Of a DNA stretch of 64,000 nt, positions 54,725 to 63,765 are shown one piece after another. Location of the stretch: NCBI GenBank assembly GCA_023484105.1, contig JAMDBD010000034.1, positions 1-64,000 on the forward strand. Reading direction: 5' to 3'. The notes under the pieces were generated by a model, which made no database searches, was not told the DNA's origin, and was given only the letters and a program-made list of their open reading frames with translations. This stretch comes from Thermoplasmatota archaeon. Lineage in GTDB: Archaea > Thermoplasmatota > Thermoplasmata > Thermoplasmatales > Thermoplasmataceae. How positions within the stretch are numbered: position 1 is the first letter of the stretch; every line of letters begins with the position of its first letter. Both the position numbers and the translations under genes were made by a program.

Positions 54725-56022
54725 TCGTAGTTTGTGTAAACTGCCTTTCCGCAAAGTTTTCCGGCAATTCTTCCATACAGTGAAGAAGGATATCCAAAGT
54801 CTGAAACTTTCATCCGGGAATTAGTATAGAAATTTATAAAAACGTCTCTTTTTTCAGTTTTTTCCGTCAGCAATGGAAGAAGATACAAATCGGAAGTGAA
54901 AAATGCAGCCGCCGAAATATCTTGCAGACTGTTAATTATTTCGAGGGATCCAGACACCGTTGGTGATTCCATAACCGTGAGTGCCTTAATTCCAAATGGA
55001 GGTATTCCAGGAAAACTGTAATGATCATCGGCAAAGAGTGCGGGCAAAACAAATTTTTCCCGTAAAATGTCACCGCCAAAAAGCTTTCTTCCTCCTGAAA
55101 GCTGGAATTGTTTTACGGATCTGCTGAACGCATCCATATCTTCCAGGTCTGAGACCGGGGCAAGAACAGCCTCCTCAGATGAGGGATTCATCGGAACGGC
55201 ATTTGATATTCTCTCTTTGATCTGGTTCACGAAATAGTCAGAGATCTCTGGATGAACTATGAGTAGCCTGATGTCCGGATTAGCCGTCCAGTTAAAGTAT
55301 GCGCCATTTAAAATATAGTCAAAGGCAGCGTTCAGGTCAGCATCCTTCGACACCATAGCGGCAGCGCTTCCGTTATCGTGAATGACAATTTCCACAGGGA
55401 TGCCAATCAGTCTGAAAATTCTGGAGATGCGATCTGCAGGTCCAAACAGATATGCCCTCCTTATCCGGCTCATACTGATTATTTTTGTAAGCCCTGCTCT
55501 GGAATAAAGACCCGTTATCACCGCCGGAAAATTACCGGTACCTGCAACTTCTCCAGTTTTTTCTGCAAATTTCATTGCCGTCAGAGGTGCAGTTTCAGGT
55601 GGAAAGACAACGGGTACACTTCCTGTCAGCAGAGAAGAAAGGATTCCGGTGACGGTGTCAAGAAGTATGTTTTCTACCCACGGAAAAATAGCAGAATAAA
55701 AGAGTGGTATGCTCTTACGCAGCATCAATCGCGGTATGTTTCCATATATACCTCCTGAATCGCAGTATGAATGTGCATATCTGATAACAGATATACAGGT
55801 TTCCACCTCAAATCTGCTGAATTTTATTGGTTTTCCTGTCTCCGCAGTTATGGAACGGGAAAAGTCTGCGCTATTCTTTGTAAGGGTGCTTTCCATAGCT
55901 TCAATAATTTCTGGAATCAAACCAGCACCTGAACTCATGATATAGTCTATTGCTTTTACCGGGCTTATTTCCCTGACTTTGCTGATAAGATCTCCTGAAT
56001 ACTTATCTCTTATTTCCAGCAT
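54721..56022 (-). CDS. aldehyde dehydrogenase homologue lacking catalytic residues
   Basis: The 433-residue protein aligns with the ALDH superfamily: PWVENILLDTVTGILSSLL, FPPETAPLTA, SRIRRAYLFGPADRIS, KDADLNAAFDYIL and FGIKALTV. However, the nucleophile Cys is Asn (NWTANPD, Asn248), the general base Glu is His215 (VIHDNGS), the Asn of the PWNxP motif is Val and the Lys of KPSE is Phe. The reading frame is intact, so this is a probable pseudoenzyme rather than a broken gene. It lies 6 bases upstream of nothing else coding on its strand; mqnD ends just before its start (same strand, 6 bases). Confidence 0.75.
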   Translation of the reverse strand: MLEIRDKYSGDLISKVREISPVKAIDYIMSSGAGLIPEIIEAMESTLTKNSADFSRSITAETGKPIKFSRFEVETCISVIRYAHSYCDSGGIYGNIPRLMLRKSIPLFYSAIFPWVENILLDTVTGILSSLLTGSVPVVFPPETAPLTAMKFAEKTGEVAGTGNFPAVITGLYSRAGLTKIISMSRIRRAYLFGPADRISRIFRLIGIPVEIVIHDNGSAAAMVSKDADLNAAFDYILNGAYFNWTANPDIRLLIVHPEISDYFVNQIKERISNAVPMNPSSEEAVLAPVSDLEDMDAFSRSVKQFQLSGGRKLFGGDILREKFVLPALFADDHYSFPGIPPFGIKALTVMESPTVSGSLEIINSLQDISAAAFFTSDLYLLPLLTEKTEKRDVFINFYTNSRMKVSDFGYPSSLYGRIAGKLCGKAVYTNYD

Positions 56023-56028
56023 AGGAGC

Positions 56029-56844
56029 CTACAGTATAACCGGGGTGAATGGTCCGGTAAGCCCAAGATCATGCGCTTTTCTGTAATAAAGTTCGAGGGC
56101 CTTCTTTCCAGGTTCTCCAAAGTCATAGGTGAGATCGTTAACATAAAGCCGGACAAACTTTCTTTCCAGCTCAATATCACTGTATCTCGCAAATTTCATA
56201 GAATATTTCAGGGCATCATCCTCATGCTGGAATCCATATTTTATGGAACGGCGAAAATCATCAAGAAAATTTTTAACGACATCATCCTGAAGGGTCGATC
56301 TTGCAGCGTTAAAGCCAAGCGGCACGGGAAGATTCCCTGAAAACTTTCTCCAGAGGTCTCCAAGATCAAGAACTTTCAGCAGCCCTTTCTTCTGAAATGT
56401 GAGCTGTTCATCATGGATGAGCAGGCCTGCGTCTATTTCTCCCTTTACAACCATGTCAGGTATGAGATCAAACCTGCATTCAACGAATTTCAAAGGGTCA
56501 GGTCCAAAAAATCTGTAGAGGAAATATGCAGAAGTGCCAAATCCTGGTATGCCTAAGCTGGAGGTTTTGAGATTAACCTCCCTTTTTGCAACAACTATGG
56601 GTCCAGTGCTGATGCCAAAACTGGCTCCTGCCGACAGCAGATTATATTTATTGTGCACAGAGGAATAGGCATTTGCGGATATAGCTGTGATATCATACAC
56701 ACTCTCCACGGACTTCTTGTTAAGAGATTCTATGTCCTCCACAACCTGCTCATAATCATAGTGTGTCTTGACAAAACCTTCGAACATACCATAGAACATA
56801 AAGGAATCGTCTGGATCCGGGGTATGTGCAATAGTGATCTTCAT
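56029..56844 (-). CDS. mqnD: 1,4-dihydroxy-6-naphthoate synthase
   Basis: A late step of the futalosine route to menaquinone. The 271-residue periplasmic-binding-protein fold matches MqnD: HTPDPDDSFMFYG, YDITAISANAYS, SAGASFGISTGPIVVAK and GEIDAGLLIHDEQL. The ATG at 56844 is about 25 bases from an AAAAATATAAG box (about 56864-56874), so the longer frame from 56919 is not used. The ALDH-like gene follows 6 bases after the stop, so the two are probably co-transcribed. Confidence 0.92.
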   Translation of the reverse strand: MKITIAHTPDPDDSFMFYGMFEGFVKTHYDYEQVVEDIESLNKKSVESVYDITAISANAYSSVHNKYNLLSAGASFGISTGPIVVAKREVNLKTSSLGIPGFGTSAYFLYRFFGPDPLKFVECRFDLIPDMVVKGEIDAGLLIHDEQLTFQKKGLLKVLDLGDLWRKFSGNLPVPLGFNAARSTLQDDVVKNFLDDFRRSIKYGFQHEDDALKYSMKFARYSDIELERKFVRLYVNDLTYDFGEPGKKALELYYRKAHDLGLTGPFTPVIL

Positions 56845-56947
56845 GGTTCCCCATCCCATACTCTTATATTTTTTCTTGCTGTGATCCGATAAGCAGCAAA
56901 GACCAGGCCGAAAGAACACAGACTATTCAGTTTGATAAGTGCAAATA

Positions 56948-57571
56948 TCAGGGATTTTTCCTGGTCTGCTCCATGTATTCTGTCTCTTTCAATGCCATAG
57001 ATTGGGCACCCATATGGAAAGCCCTTAGATTTGCCGTGGCATTCCTGTCCCCAAGGACATCCATTATTGATTTCTCAATGCTGTCTATGGAAACCTCCAG
57101 CACGCCAAGTGAAAAAGCAGCTCCCAGCATCACAGAATTTATCATTCTGTAGCCGCCTGAGCTTTCCGCCAGTTCTTTTGCAGGTACAATGTGAACTTTT
57201 AGCCTTTCAGATTCATCGCCGAAGAGGCTTCGCATGTCAGGATACTCCATCCTTCTTATTCCAAGCCAGATTGGCGGAAGCTTCTCATCACTGACTAAAA
57301 CGGATGCTCCATCCCTGAGGCATCTTCTGAACCTTGCCGCCTCAAGTGGCTCAAAAGCAAGGAGCAGATCAAGCGCAGAGCAAAGGGGTATTGGGGATCT
57401 GATATCTCCTGTTCTGACATCAACAGATACAGATCCTCCGCGCTGGGAAAGCCCGTGGATTTCGGACATGATAACATTTTGCCCTTCATTACGAAAAGCC
57501 TCTGCAAGAATAATACCAGCTGTTATAACACCCTGGCCTCCAACTCCAACAATCTTGATATCATTTGACGT
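56948..57571 (-). CDS. iorB: indolepyruvate:ferredoxin oxidoreductase, beta subunit, with ACG start
   Basis: The 207-residue partner of IorA. The conserved N-terminal IKIVGVGGQGVITAGIILAE is in frame, and the first ATG (57469) lies well after it, so the real start is upstream. No ATG, GTG or TTG exists between the in-frame stop (57578-57580) and this motif, but ACG at 57571 is 6 bases after a perfect GGAGGTGA and gives (Met)SNDIKIVGVGGQG. It overlaps the IorA end by 11 bases. An ATG-to-ACG change, real or a sequencing error, explains this best. Confidence 0.85.
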   Translation of the reverse strand, partial: TSNDIKIVGVGGQGVITAGIILAEAFRNEGQNVIMSEIHGLSQRGGSVSVDVRTGDIRSPIPLCSALDLLLAFEPLEAARFRRCLRDGASVLVSDEKLPPIWLGIRRMEYPDMRSLFGDESERLKVHIVPAKELAESSGGYRMINSVMLGAAFSLGVLEVSIDSIEKSIMDVLGDRNATANLRAFHMGAQSMALKETEYMEQTRKNP

Positions 57572-59441
57572 CTTGACTCACCTCCTTTATGGCCTGGAAT
57601 GGGCAGACATATGGTTCAGCGCATACACCGCAGCCATCGCACAGAGCAGGATTGATCACTATTTTTCCGTCAGTGAGATTTATGGCCGGACACGCAAAAT
57701 TCTCCACGCAATTGTAACAGAGACCACACTTTTCCTGATCTACAGTATACAGTGTCACCTGATGCTTCTTCCTCATCTCTCTATCCCTGATTATTGCGCA
57801 TTCCCTCCTGGCTATTATCACACTAATTCCATCTCTCTTTATTGCGGCTATGACCTCTTTAAGGGATGTTTTCAGGTCGTATGGATCAACAATTGCCACG
57901 TTGTCTATGCCAATGGCCTTCACTATTGATTCCATGGAGACGCTTCTGGCAGGTTTTCCCTCCTGATCATACGGTACACCAGGATTTGGTTCCTGGCCCG
58001 TCATTGCCGTCGTGCCGTTATCAAGAATTATGAGAATCATCCTTGATCCATTCCTGTAGGCATTTATCAGCGAGGGTATTCCGGAATGGAAGAACGTAGA
58101 ATCCCCTATGAAGGAAATCACGGTCTGCCCCGTGGCTAGGGCCATCCCCTGTCCCACACCGATTGATGAGCCCATCTCGATCATCGTGTCAGCCTCCCCA
58201 AACGGTTCATAAAGGCCAAGAGAGTAACATCCAATATCAGAGGAGTATATCACCTCCTTCAAGCCTGACATTTTGACCGCCCTCCGAACAGTGTAGTACA
58301 TATCTCTGTGGGGACACCCTGGGCAGAAGACCGGTGGTCTAGGCGGTAAATTCTGGTCTAACGTCTCCTCAGGAAGTGAGTGAGTAGATCCAGTAGCAGA
58401 GGAAATGGCCCTGATCACTGTTTCCTGTGTGTACTCGTGCGAGAAGGGAAATGTCCCATCGATTTTACCTCTTATGTCAGTATCGATCCCGTTGATCTGG
58501 GCAACGTTTCTCACCTTTGCCTCCAGGTATGGGTCAAGCTCTTCCGAAACTAACACCATTCTGTGATTCTGCAGGAACTCTGTTATCAGATGATTCGGAA
58601 TAGGATTTGTGAACCCTATTTTGAGGATGTCTGCAGCAATTCCAGTATATTTCACAGCATCATATGTGACATTATATGCAGCGCCGGATGTGATAATGCC
58701 AATCTCTGTGTGGCTGCTGCTGGCGTCAATGCTATTCAACGGGCTCTCAGAACTGGCTCCCTTCAAAAGCTCCTCCTTATGGATCAGCTCCTGCTTCAGC
58801 CGGTATGAATTTGAGGGAAGGGCAACAAACCTGTTCCTATCAGGTACAAACTTTCCTGTGCGATCGCTATTCCTGACAGACCCTATTTTTACGATACCCC
58901 TGAGATGGCTTATCCTCGTGGTCGTTCTGAATATTACTGGTATAGAGTACTTTTCTGATAAATCGAATGCATAGATCAGAAAATCCTTTGCCTCCTGGGG
59001 GGATGAAGGCTCCAGCATCGGGAGGTGGGTAAGTTCCGCATAGTGTCTGTTGTCCTGTTCATTCTGTGAAGAGTACATGGAGGGATCGTCAGCAGTCATT
59101 ATCACCATTCCTCCTCTGATACCTGTATAATTTATACTGTTCAGTACATCTGATGCCACATTCAGGCCGACATGCTTCATGAACACAATTGATCTGAGCC
59201 CAGAGATTGAAGCCCCGTATGCGATTTCAGCAGCCACCTTCTCATTAATAGAATATTCAAAGTAGATTCCGGCCTTGTCAGAGATGGATGCGAGAGATTC
59301 GCCAACCTCACTTGACGGGGTTCCAGGATATGTCGCGGCAAAACGGACACCGGCTTCCACAACCCCTCTTGCAATAGCTTCATTTCCAAGAAGAAGTAAT
59401 TCTTCACCGCTAGTTTTTGACAGAAGCCTGTCTGCTTTCAT
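57561..59441 (-). CDS. iorA: indolepyruvate:ferredoxin oxidoreductase, alpha subunit
   Basis: It oxidatively decarboxylates aryl 2-oxo acids from aromatic amino acids to acyl-CoA, reducing ferredoxin. The roughly 626 residues have the pyrimidine-binding N-domain (FAATYPGTPSSEVGE), the TPP site (GDSTFFHSGIPSLINAY) and a C-terminal double [4Fe-4S] domain (CGLCYNC, CDGCGVC). The ATG at 59441 is 25 bases from a box at about 59462-59470; the longer frame from 59501 is unlikely. iorB is translated from an overlapping frame. Confidence 0.94.
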   Translation of the reverse strand: MKADRLLSKTSGEELLLLGNEAIARGVVEAGVRFAATYPGTPSSEVGESLASISDKAGIYFEYSINEKVAAEIAYGASISGLRSIVFMKHVGLNVASDVLNSINYTGIRGGMVIMTADDPSMYSSQNEQDNRHYAELTHLPMLEPSSPQEAKDFLIYAFDLSEKYSIPVIFRTTTRISHLRGIVKIGSVRNSDRTGKFVPDRNRFVALPSNSYRLKQELIHKEELLKGASSESPLNSIDASSSHTEIGIITSGAAYNVTYDAVKYTGIAADILKIGFTNPIPNHLITEFLQNHRMVLVSEELDPYLEAKVRNVAQINGIDTDIRGKIDGTFPFSHEYTQETVIRAISSATGSTHSLPEETLDQNLPPRPPVFCPGCPHRDMYYTVRRAVKMSGLKEVIYSSDIGCYSLGLYEPFGEADTMIEMGSSIGVGQGMALATGQTVISFIGDSTFFHSGIPSLINAYRNGSRMILIILDNGTTAMTGQEPNPGVPYDQEGKPARSVSMESIVKAIGIDNVAIVDPYDLKTSLKEVIAAIKRDGISVIIARRECAIIRDREMRKKHQVTLYTVDQEKCGLCYNCVENFACPAINLTDGKIVINPALCDGCGVCAEPYVCPFQAIKEVSQDVK

Positions 59442-59601
59442 AAATAAGATAGAGGTTCTCGGTATATGTGTGGAAGTCCAAACATGTAAGGGAAAGCACA
59501 TTATTGCGGATTAACTGAAAAGGAAGCAACTTGGGAATTTAAATAGGAGCATTCTTCTCTTGCTTTCATACAAATAACAGGAAAGAAGTCAAAAGTGAAT
59601 A

Positions 59602-59613
59602 CTTATAATATAC
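59602..59613 (+). promoter_or_regulatory. TATA box of the exosome operon
   Basis: CTTATAATATAC is followed about 90 bases later by the rrp4 ATG (59702), which has AAAGGAGA as ribosome site; this operon therefore seems to have a leader. Confidence 0.5.
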
Positions 59614-59701
59614 AATATCATTCTTTCCGGAAGAGATTGAGGAAGAGTTGAACTGGAATTTAATGTCCAGTCTTTTTCCCGCTGAAAGGAGAGTAAATGA
59701 G

Positions 59702-60388
59702 ATGAAGACAAGAGAAATAGTGCTTCCCGGAGATGAGGTGAGGACAGAGGGGCTCAAGCCCAGAAACGGGCTTTACAAGGTAGGTGAGGATAAGTTCTGC
59801 TCTGCCTATTTTGGAACGGTACAGAGATCTGATCAGTTCATCGACGTTGTGCCGTTCTGGGGTACATACATGCCGAGAAGAGGAGATAGGATTATAGGCA
59901 AGGTAATAGAGATTGGCCCTTCTATGTGGATTGTGGACATAAATTCACCGTACACTTCACTGTTGCACATGAATGACAGCCCGTGGAGGGTTAATGCCGG
60001 GGATCTGAAAAGATACCTCAACATAGGCGATTTCATCACCGCAAAGGTACTTTCCATGAATGAAATAAAAGAGAGCTGGCTTACTCTGAAGGATGTAGGC
60101 CTCAGAAAGCTTGAGGGAGGAACGATAATATCCATTCAGGCCCCGAAGGTTCCTAGAATAATAGGAAAGGGCGGTACAATGGTTAACATGATTAAGGATG
60201 CAACTCGCACAAAAATAATAGTGGGGCAGAATGGCCTCATCTGGATCGATGGCCCGCAGGAAAATGTGATGGTGGCTATCGATGCGATTGAGCTTGTCAA
60301 GGAGCAGGCCCATACAATCGGGCTGACAGACAGGGTAAGGGCTTTTCTGGATTCAAAGAAAGGTGAGATGGTTGGGAACACAGAGTGA
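59702..60388 (+). CDS. rrp4: exosome cap subunit Rrp4
   Basis: An RNA-binding cap protein of the archaeal exosome. The roughly 228 residues have the N-terminal beta domain (IVLPGDEV), an S1 domain (PRRGDRIIGKVIEIG...) and a KH domain with GKGG in RIIGKGGTMVNMI. The ATG at 59702 is chosen; an out-of-frame ATG lies 5 bases before it. The next gene starts inside its last codons. Confidence 0.95.
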   Translation: MKTREIVLPGDEVRTEGLKPRNGLYKVGEDKFCSAYFGTVQRSDQFIDVVPFWGTYMPRRGDRIIGKVIEIGPSMWIVDINSPYTSLLHMNDSPWRVNAGDLKRYLNIGDFITAKVLSMNEIKESWLTLKDVGLRKLEGGTIISIQAPKVPRIIGKGGTMVNMIKDATRTKIIVGQNGLIWIDGPQENVMVAIDAIELVKEQAHTIGLTDRVRAFLDSKKGEMVGNTE

Positions 60389-61109
60389 TATCAAACTGAT
60401 AGATGAAAATGGACTGAGACTGGACGGTAGAAAGCCTGGAGATCTGAGACCGCTGAAAATTCAGGCAGGTGTACTGGAGAGAGCTGACGGATCTGCACTT
60501 ATTGAGTGGGGTGGTAATAAGATAATAGCTGCAGTTTACGGGCCAAGGGAAGCTTATCCCAAGCACAATCAGGATATAAATAAGGCAATCGTAAAGGCAA
60601 GATACAACATGGCCGCATTTTCTGTGGACGAGAGAAAAAGGCCAGGACCGGACAGGAGATCCATAGAAATTTCAAAGGTTCTCTCCGAGGCGCTAGAATC
60701 ATCAATAATGGTTGAGCAGTTTCCCAGAGCCCAGATAGATGTCTTTATCGAGGTTATACAGGCAGACGCCGGGACCAGGATAGCAGGTCTTACAGCATCT
60801 TCTGTGGCAATCGCGGACGCTGGCATACCGATGAGAGACTTCGTTACAGGCTGTACGGCAGGAAAGGTTGATGGTAAGGTTGTGCTTGACCTCTCCAAGG
60901 AGGAAGACAACTTCGGCCAGGCAGATCTTCCGATAGCCGTGCTTCCTAGAAATAACAGAATTGTTCTAATGCAGATGGACGGGGATCTGACGCTGGAGGA
61001 GTTTGATCAGGCGACATCAATGATAATGGGTGCAATCCCAAGAATAAACGAGATCCAGAGGAGCGCACTTTCTTCCAGAATAAAGGTACAGGATAGCGGA
61101 GGTGAGTAA
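60372..61109 (+). CDS. rrp41: exosome catalytic subunit Rrp41
   Basis: The active RNase PH-like subunit that degrades or tails RNA with phosphate. The 245 residues include LRLDGRKPGDLRP, RPGPDRRSIEISKVL and the active-site aspartate region LDLSKEEDNFGQADLPI. TTG at 60372 is 5 bases after GGTGA and overlaps rrp4 by 17 bases. Confidence 0.95.
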   Translation: MGTQSDIKLIDENGLRLDGRKPGDLRPLKIQAGVLERADGSALIEWGGNKIIAAVYGPREAYPKHNQDINKAIVKARYNMAAFSVDERKRPGPDRRSIEISKVLSEALESSIMVEQFPRAQIDVFIEVIQADAGTRIAGLTASSVAIADAGIPMRDFVTGCTAGKVDGKVVLDLSKEEDNFGQADLPIAVLPRNNRIVLMQMDGDLTLEEFDQATSMIMGAIPRINEIQRSALSSRIKVQDSGGE

Positions 61110-61110
61110 A

Positions 61111-61893
61111 ATGCCCAGAGACGAGCTAGGAATACTTTCTGAGATCAAGAGGGGTTACATACTCAGGCAGCTGAAGGAAGGGAAGAGGGGAGACGGCAGG
61201 TCACCCGATCAATTCAGGGAAGCTATAATCACAGTAGATTACGTGAAAAGAGCGGCTGGTTCTGCTATGGTACAGCTGGGCAGAACGAAGGTAGTGGCGG
61301 GTGTCAAGGTGGAGGCAGGTGAGCCTTTCCCGGATACACCAAATCAAGGAGTTTTGACGACAAACGTTGAACTTCTTCCGATGGCATTTCCGACATTTGA
61401 GGCCGGCCCGCCTAACGAGGGCTCAATTGAAGTTGCCAGGGTGGTTGACAGGGGTATTAGAGAGAGCAAAATGATCGATCTTGAGGCGCTCGTCATTGAA
61501 CCTGCTGCAAAAGTCTGGATTGTCTTCATAGATATTGATGTCATTGATTTCGACGGCAATCTTATCGATGCCTGTACCCTTGCAGCCGTTGCTGCACTCA
61601 GGAGTGCAGTGGTTCCTGGATCTGCGGAAGGAAAAGAGGACTTCAAACTCCCAGTCAGGAATATACCAGTTTCAGTCACAATGGTAAAGATCGGCGATAA
61701 CCTTGTGGTGGATCCGGATCTGGAGGAGGAGCAGATCTCCCAGGGCAGAATAACTGTTACAACTACCGAGGACGGAAGGCTCAGGGCAATGCAGAAAGGA
61801 GATGTTGGCTGGTTCACAATGGAAGAAATAAAAAAGGCTATATCCACCTCTGCCAATGTGGGTAAAGCCCTCAGGGAAAAGTACTTCAGGTGA
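61111..61893 (+). CDS. rrp42: exosome subunit Rrp42
   Basis: The inactive RNase PH-like partner of Rrp41 in the hexameric ring. The roughly 260 residues contain LKEGKRGDGRSPDQFRE, VELLPMAFPTFEAGPP, VDRGIRESKMIDLEAL and IDIDVIDFDGNLIDA. The ATG at 61111 follows GGAGGTGA inside the end of rrp41. Confidence 0.95.
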   Translation: MPRDELGILSEIKRGYILRQLKEGKRGDGRSPDQFREAIITVDYVKRAAGSAMVQLGRTKVVAGVKVEAGEPFPDTPNQGVLTTNVELLPMAFPTFEAGPPNEGSIEVARVVDRGIRESKMIDLEALVIEPAAKVWIVFIDIDVIDFDGNLIDACTLAAVAALRSAVVPGSAEGKEDFKLPVRNIPVSVTMVKIGDNLVVDPDLEEEQISQGRITVTTTEDGRLRAMQKGDVGWFTMEEIKKAISTSANVGKALREKYFR

Positions 61894-61899
61894 TGCTGC

Positions 61900-62163
61900 A
61901 TGGCAAGGAGAACACAGAAGGTTGGAGCAAGCGGGAGATTCGGGTCAAGATACGGTGTCCCTCTCAAGAAAGCATGGAACGAAATATACCGGCAGAAGAT
62001 AAGTTACTATGACTGCCCGTCATGCGGCAAGAGGAAGGTCTACAGGGTATCAAGCGGCATATGGCAGTGCAAACACTGCGATTATAAGTTTGCGGGAGGA
62101 TCATACAATCCCGGCCAGCCTGTTATAAGGGCTGAGACGGAGGAGGCAGAGGCAAGTGTATAA
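61900..62163 (+). CDS. rpl37ae: 50S ribosomal protein eL43 (L37Ae)
   Basis: The 87-residue ribosomal protein with a zinc ribbon: [19 protein letters not shown]...C (Cys-X2-Cys twice). The N-terminus [18 protein letters not shown] is typical. It ends 8 bases into rpoP. Confidence 0.96.
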   Translation: MARRTQKVGASGRFGSRYGVPLKKAWNEIYRQKISYYDCPSCGKRKVYRVSSGIWQCKHCDYKFAGGSYNPGQPVIRAETEEAEASV

Positions 62164-62287
62164 ATGCATAAGATGCGGAAGACCTCTTGAAAAGTCCTAT
62201 GGAACAGCCGAGATTGAGTGTGAATGCGGTTCCAGGGTATTTGTCAAGAGAAGGCCCTCAACGGAGAAGGAAATAATAGTAAGATAA
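62156..62287 (+). CDS. rpoP: RNA polymerase subunit P (Rpo12)
   Basis: The 43-residue zinc-binding subunit of RNA polymerase: [17 protein letters not shown] then the second pair [13 protein letters not shown]. The start is GTG at 62156, inside the last codons of eL43. Order and sequence are as in other archaea. Confidence 0.93.
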   Translation: MYKCIRCGRPLEKSYGTAEIECECGSRVFVKRRPSTEKEIIVR

Positions 62288-62288
62288 A

Positions 62289-63452
62289 TTGAGGACAAAA
62301 ATACTGGAAGAAGCTTTCAGAGGATGCTGTCCCCGATGCATAGGAAGAATTCTGTACGGGGCAATACCTGTTGAAGGAAACGTGCCACGGGGGAAGCTGG
62401 CCTTATTTGTCATGGGAATACTTGGGTACGATATAAGGGAGGTCAGCGAATCAGAATGCAGACTTTGTAAGGGTCTGTTTATGGATATTGACAGGTATGC
62501 AGACAGGATAGTGCATGATCTGAGCGGCAGGGAGATATCATCAATTCTTGTTGGTTCCATAGTTTCAAGGGAATACACTGAAATTGAATCAGAAATTTTC
62601 AGCGCCACGGGATTCAAAGGGGAAAGGATAAAGAAGGAATTCAACAGAGAACTTGGGAAATCAGTGAGCGGAAGGATGGGGATAGAGGCAGAATTCAGCA
62701 ATCCAGATGTTATAGTGACAGTCGATCTAAGATATGATGACATTCAGTATTATGTAAGGCCGCTATTCATATATGGGAAGTACAGGAAACTGGTCAGGGG
62801 AATCCCGCAGACAAGGTGGATCCACGCCAAGTCCGATGAGAAGTCAGTGGAAGAGCTGATAGGCATTCCCGCAATGGAAATGGCAGCTGGGACTAACTTC
62901 TACCTCCACGGGGCCGGGAGGGAAGATGTTGACGTCAGAATGCTTGGAAATGGCAGGGAATTTATACTTGAAGTTTCCAATCCACGAATAAGAAAGATAG
63001 ACCTGGACAGGCTCGCGTCGTCAATTAACTCCACGGGAAGAGTAGAGGTCTTCGATATCCGGTTTTCTGACAGTAATGAAGTTGAAAGGATCAAGAGCGA
63101 GCGCAATGATAAGGTATATACAGCAAGGATACTTGCTGAAAGCCCTATATCAAAGGAAAGATTAGATCAGGCAGCCAAAACGCTGTGTGGAAAAATTATA
63201 TATCAGAGAACCCCATTGCGTGTAACCACACGCAGGGCCGATCTGATAAGGCAGAGGCTGGTGAAGCAGTTACGGATAGTGTCTATCCACGGTAATGAGG
63301 CTGGAATAGAGATTACAGCTGAGGCTGGAACTTACATCAAGGAGCTGGTAAGCGGAGATTCAGGAAGAACTGTGCCAAGCCTTTCATCCGAATACGGGGA
63401 GCCTTTGAGGGTTCTGGAACTGGATGTGATGAATATAATCAGAGAGGATTGA
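62289..63452 (+). CDS. pus10: tRNA pseudouridine synthase Pus10
   Basis: It makes pseudouridine 54 (and often 55) in archaeal tRNA. The 387 residues have an N-terminal cysteine-rich zinc region (CCPRCIGR, CRLC), a THUMP-like domain and the catalytic core GAGREDVDVRMLGNGR, then LRVTTRRADLIRQR and a C-terminal IIRED. TTG at 62289 starts one base after the rpoP stop. Confidence 0.93.
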   Translation: MRTKILEEAFRGCCPRCIGRILYGAIPVEGNVPRGKLALFVMGILGYDIREVSESECRLCKGLFMDIDRYADRIVHDLSGREISSILVGSIVSREYTEIESEIFSATGFKGERIKKEFNRELGKSVSGRMGIEAEFSNPDVIVTVDLRYDDIQYYVRPLFIYGKYRKLVRGIPQTRWIHAKSDEKSVEELIGIPAMEMAAGTNFYLHGAGREDVDVRMLGNGREFILEVSNPRIRKIDLDRLASSINSTGRVEVFDIRFSDSNEVERIKSERNDKVYTARILAESPISKERLDQAAKTLCGKIIYQRTPLRVTTRRADLIRQRLVKQLRIVSIHGNEAGIEITAEAGTYIKELVSGDSGRTVPSLSSEYGEPLRVLELDVMNIIRED

Positions 63453-63457
63453 TAAGA

Positions 63458-63754
63458 ATGGCGAAAATGTCACATGGACCAAGATCGGGTTCCAGGATGA
63501 AGATGAGGAAGGAACTTAAGGAAAAAGGCTTCCCTCAGATAACCAGCATCCTTAAACGATTTGAAGTCGGTGATCGCGCCGCCATAAAGATAGATCCATC
63601 AATTCATTCAGGAATGCCATTTCACAATTTTCATGGTTTAACCGGTGTAATAGTCGGAAAGCAGGGAAGATGCTATCTTTTGGAGATAAAGGTTGGAAGC
63701 GTCATTAAGAAGATTGTGGTGGCGCCTGTCCATCTTAAGAGGATTGTTTCCTGA
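63458..63754 (+). CDS. rpl21e: 50S ribosomal protein eL21
   Basis: The 98-residue ribosomal protein: HGPRSGSRMKMRKELKEKG, DPSIHSGMPFHNFHGLTGVIVGKQG and VGSVIKKIVVAPVHLKRI. ATG 63458 lies 5 bases after the pus10 stop. Confidence 0.96.
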   Translation: MAKMSHGPRSGSRMKMRKELKEKGFPQITSILKRFEVGDRAAIKIDPSIHSGMPFHNFHGLTGVIVGKQGRCYLLEIKVGSVIKKIVVAPVHLKRIVS

Positions 63755-63765
63755 GGGTGTTTCCG

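Noticed and set aside
56948-57469. IorB starting at the first ATG (57469)
   Set aside because: This would remove the conserved GVGGQG cofactor-binding segment, which is present in frame upstream.
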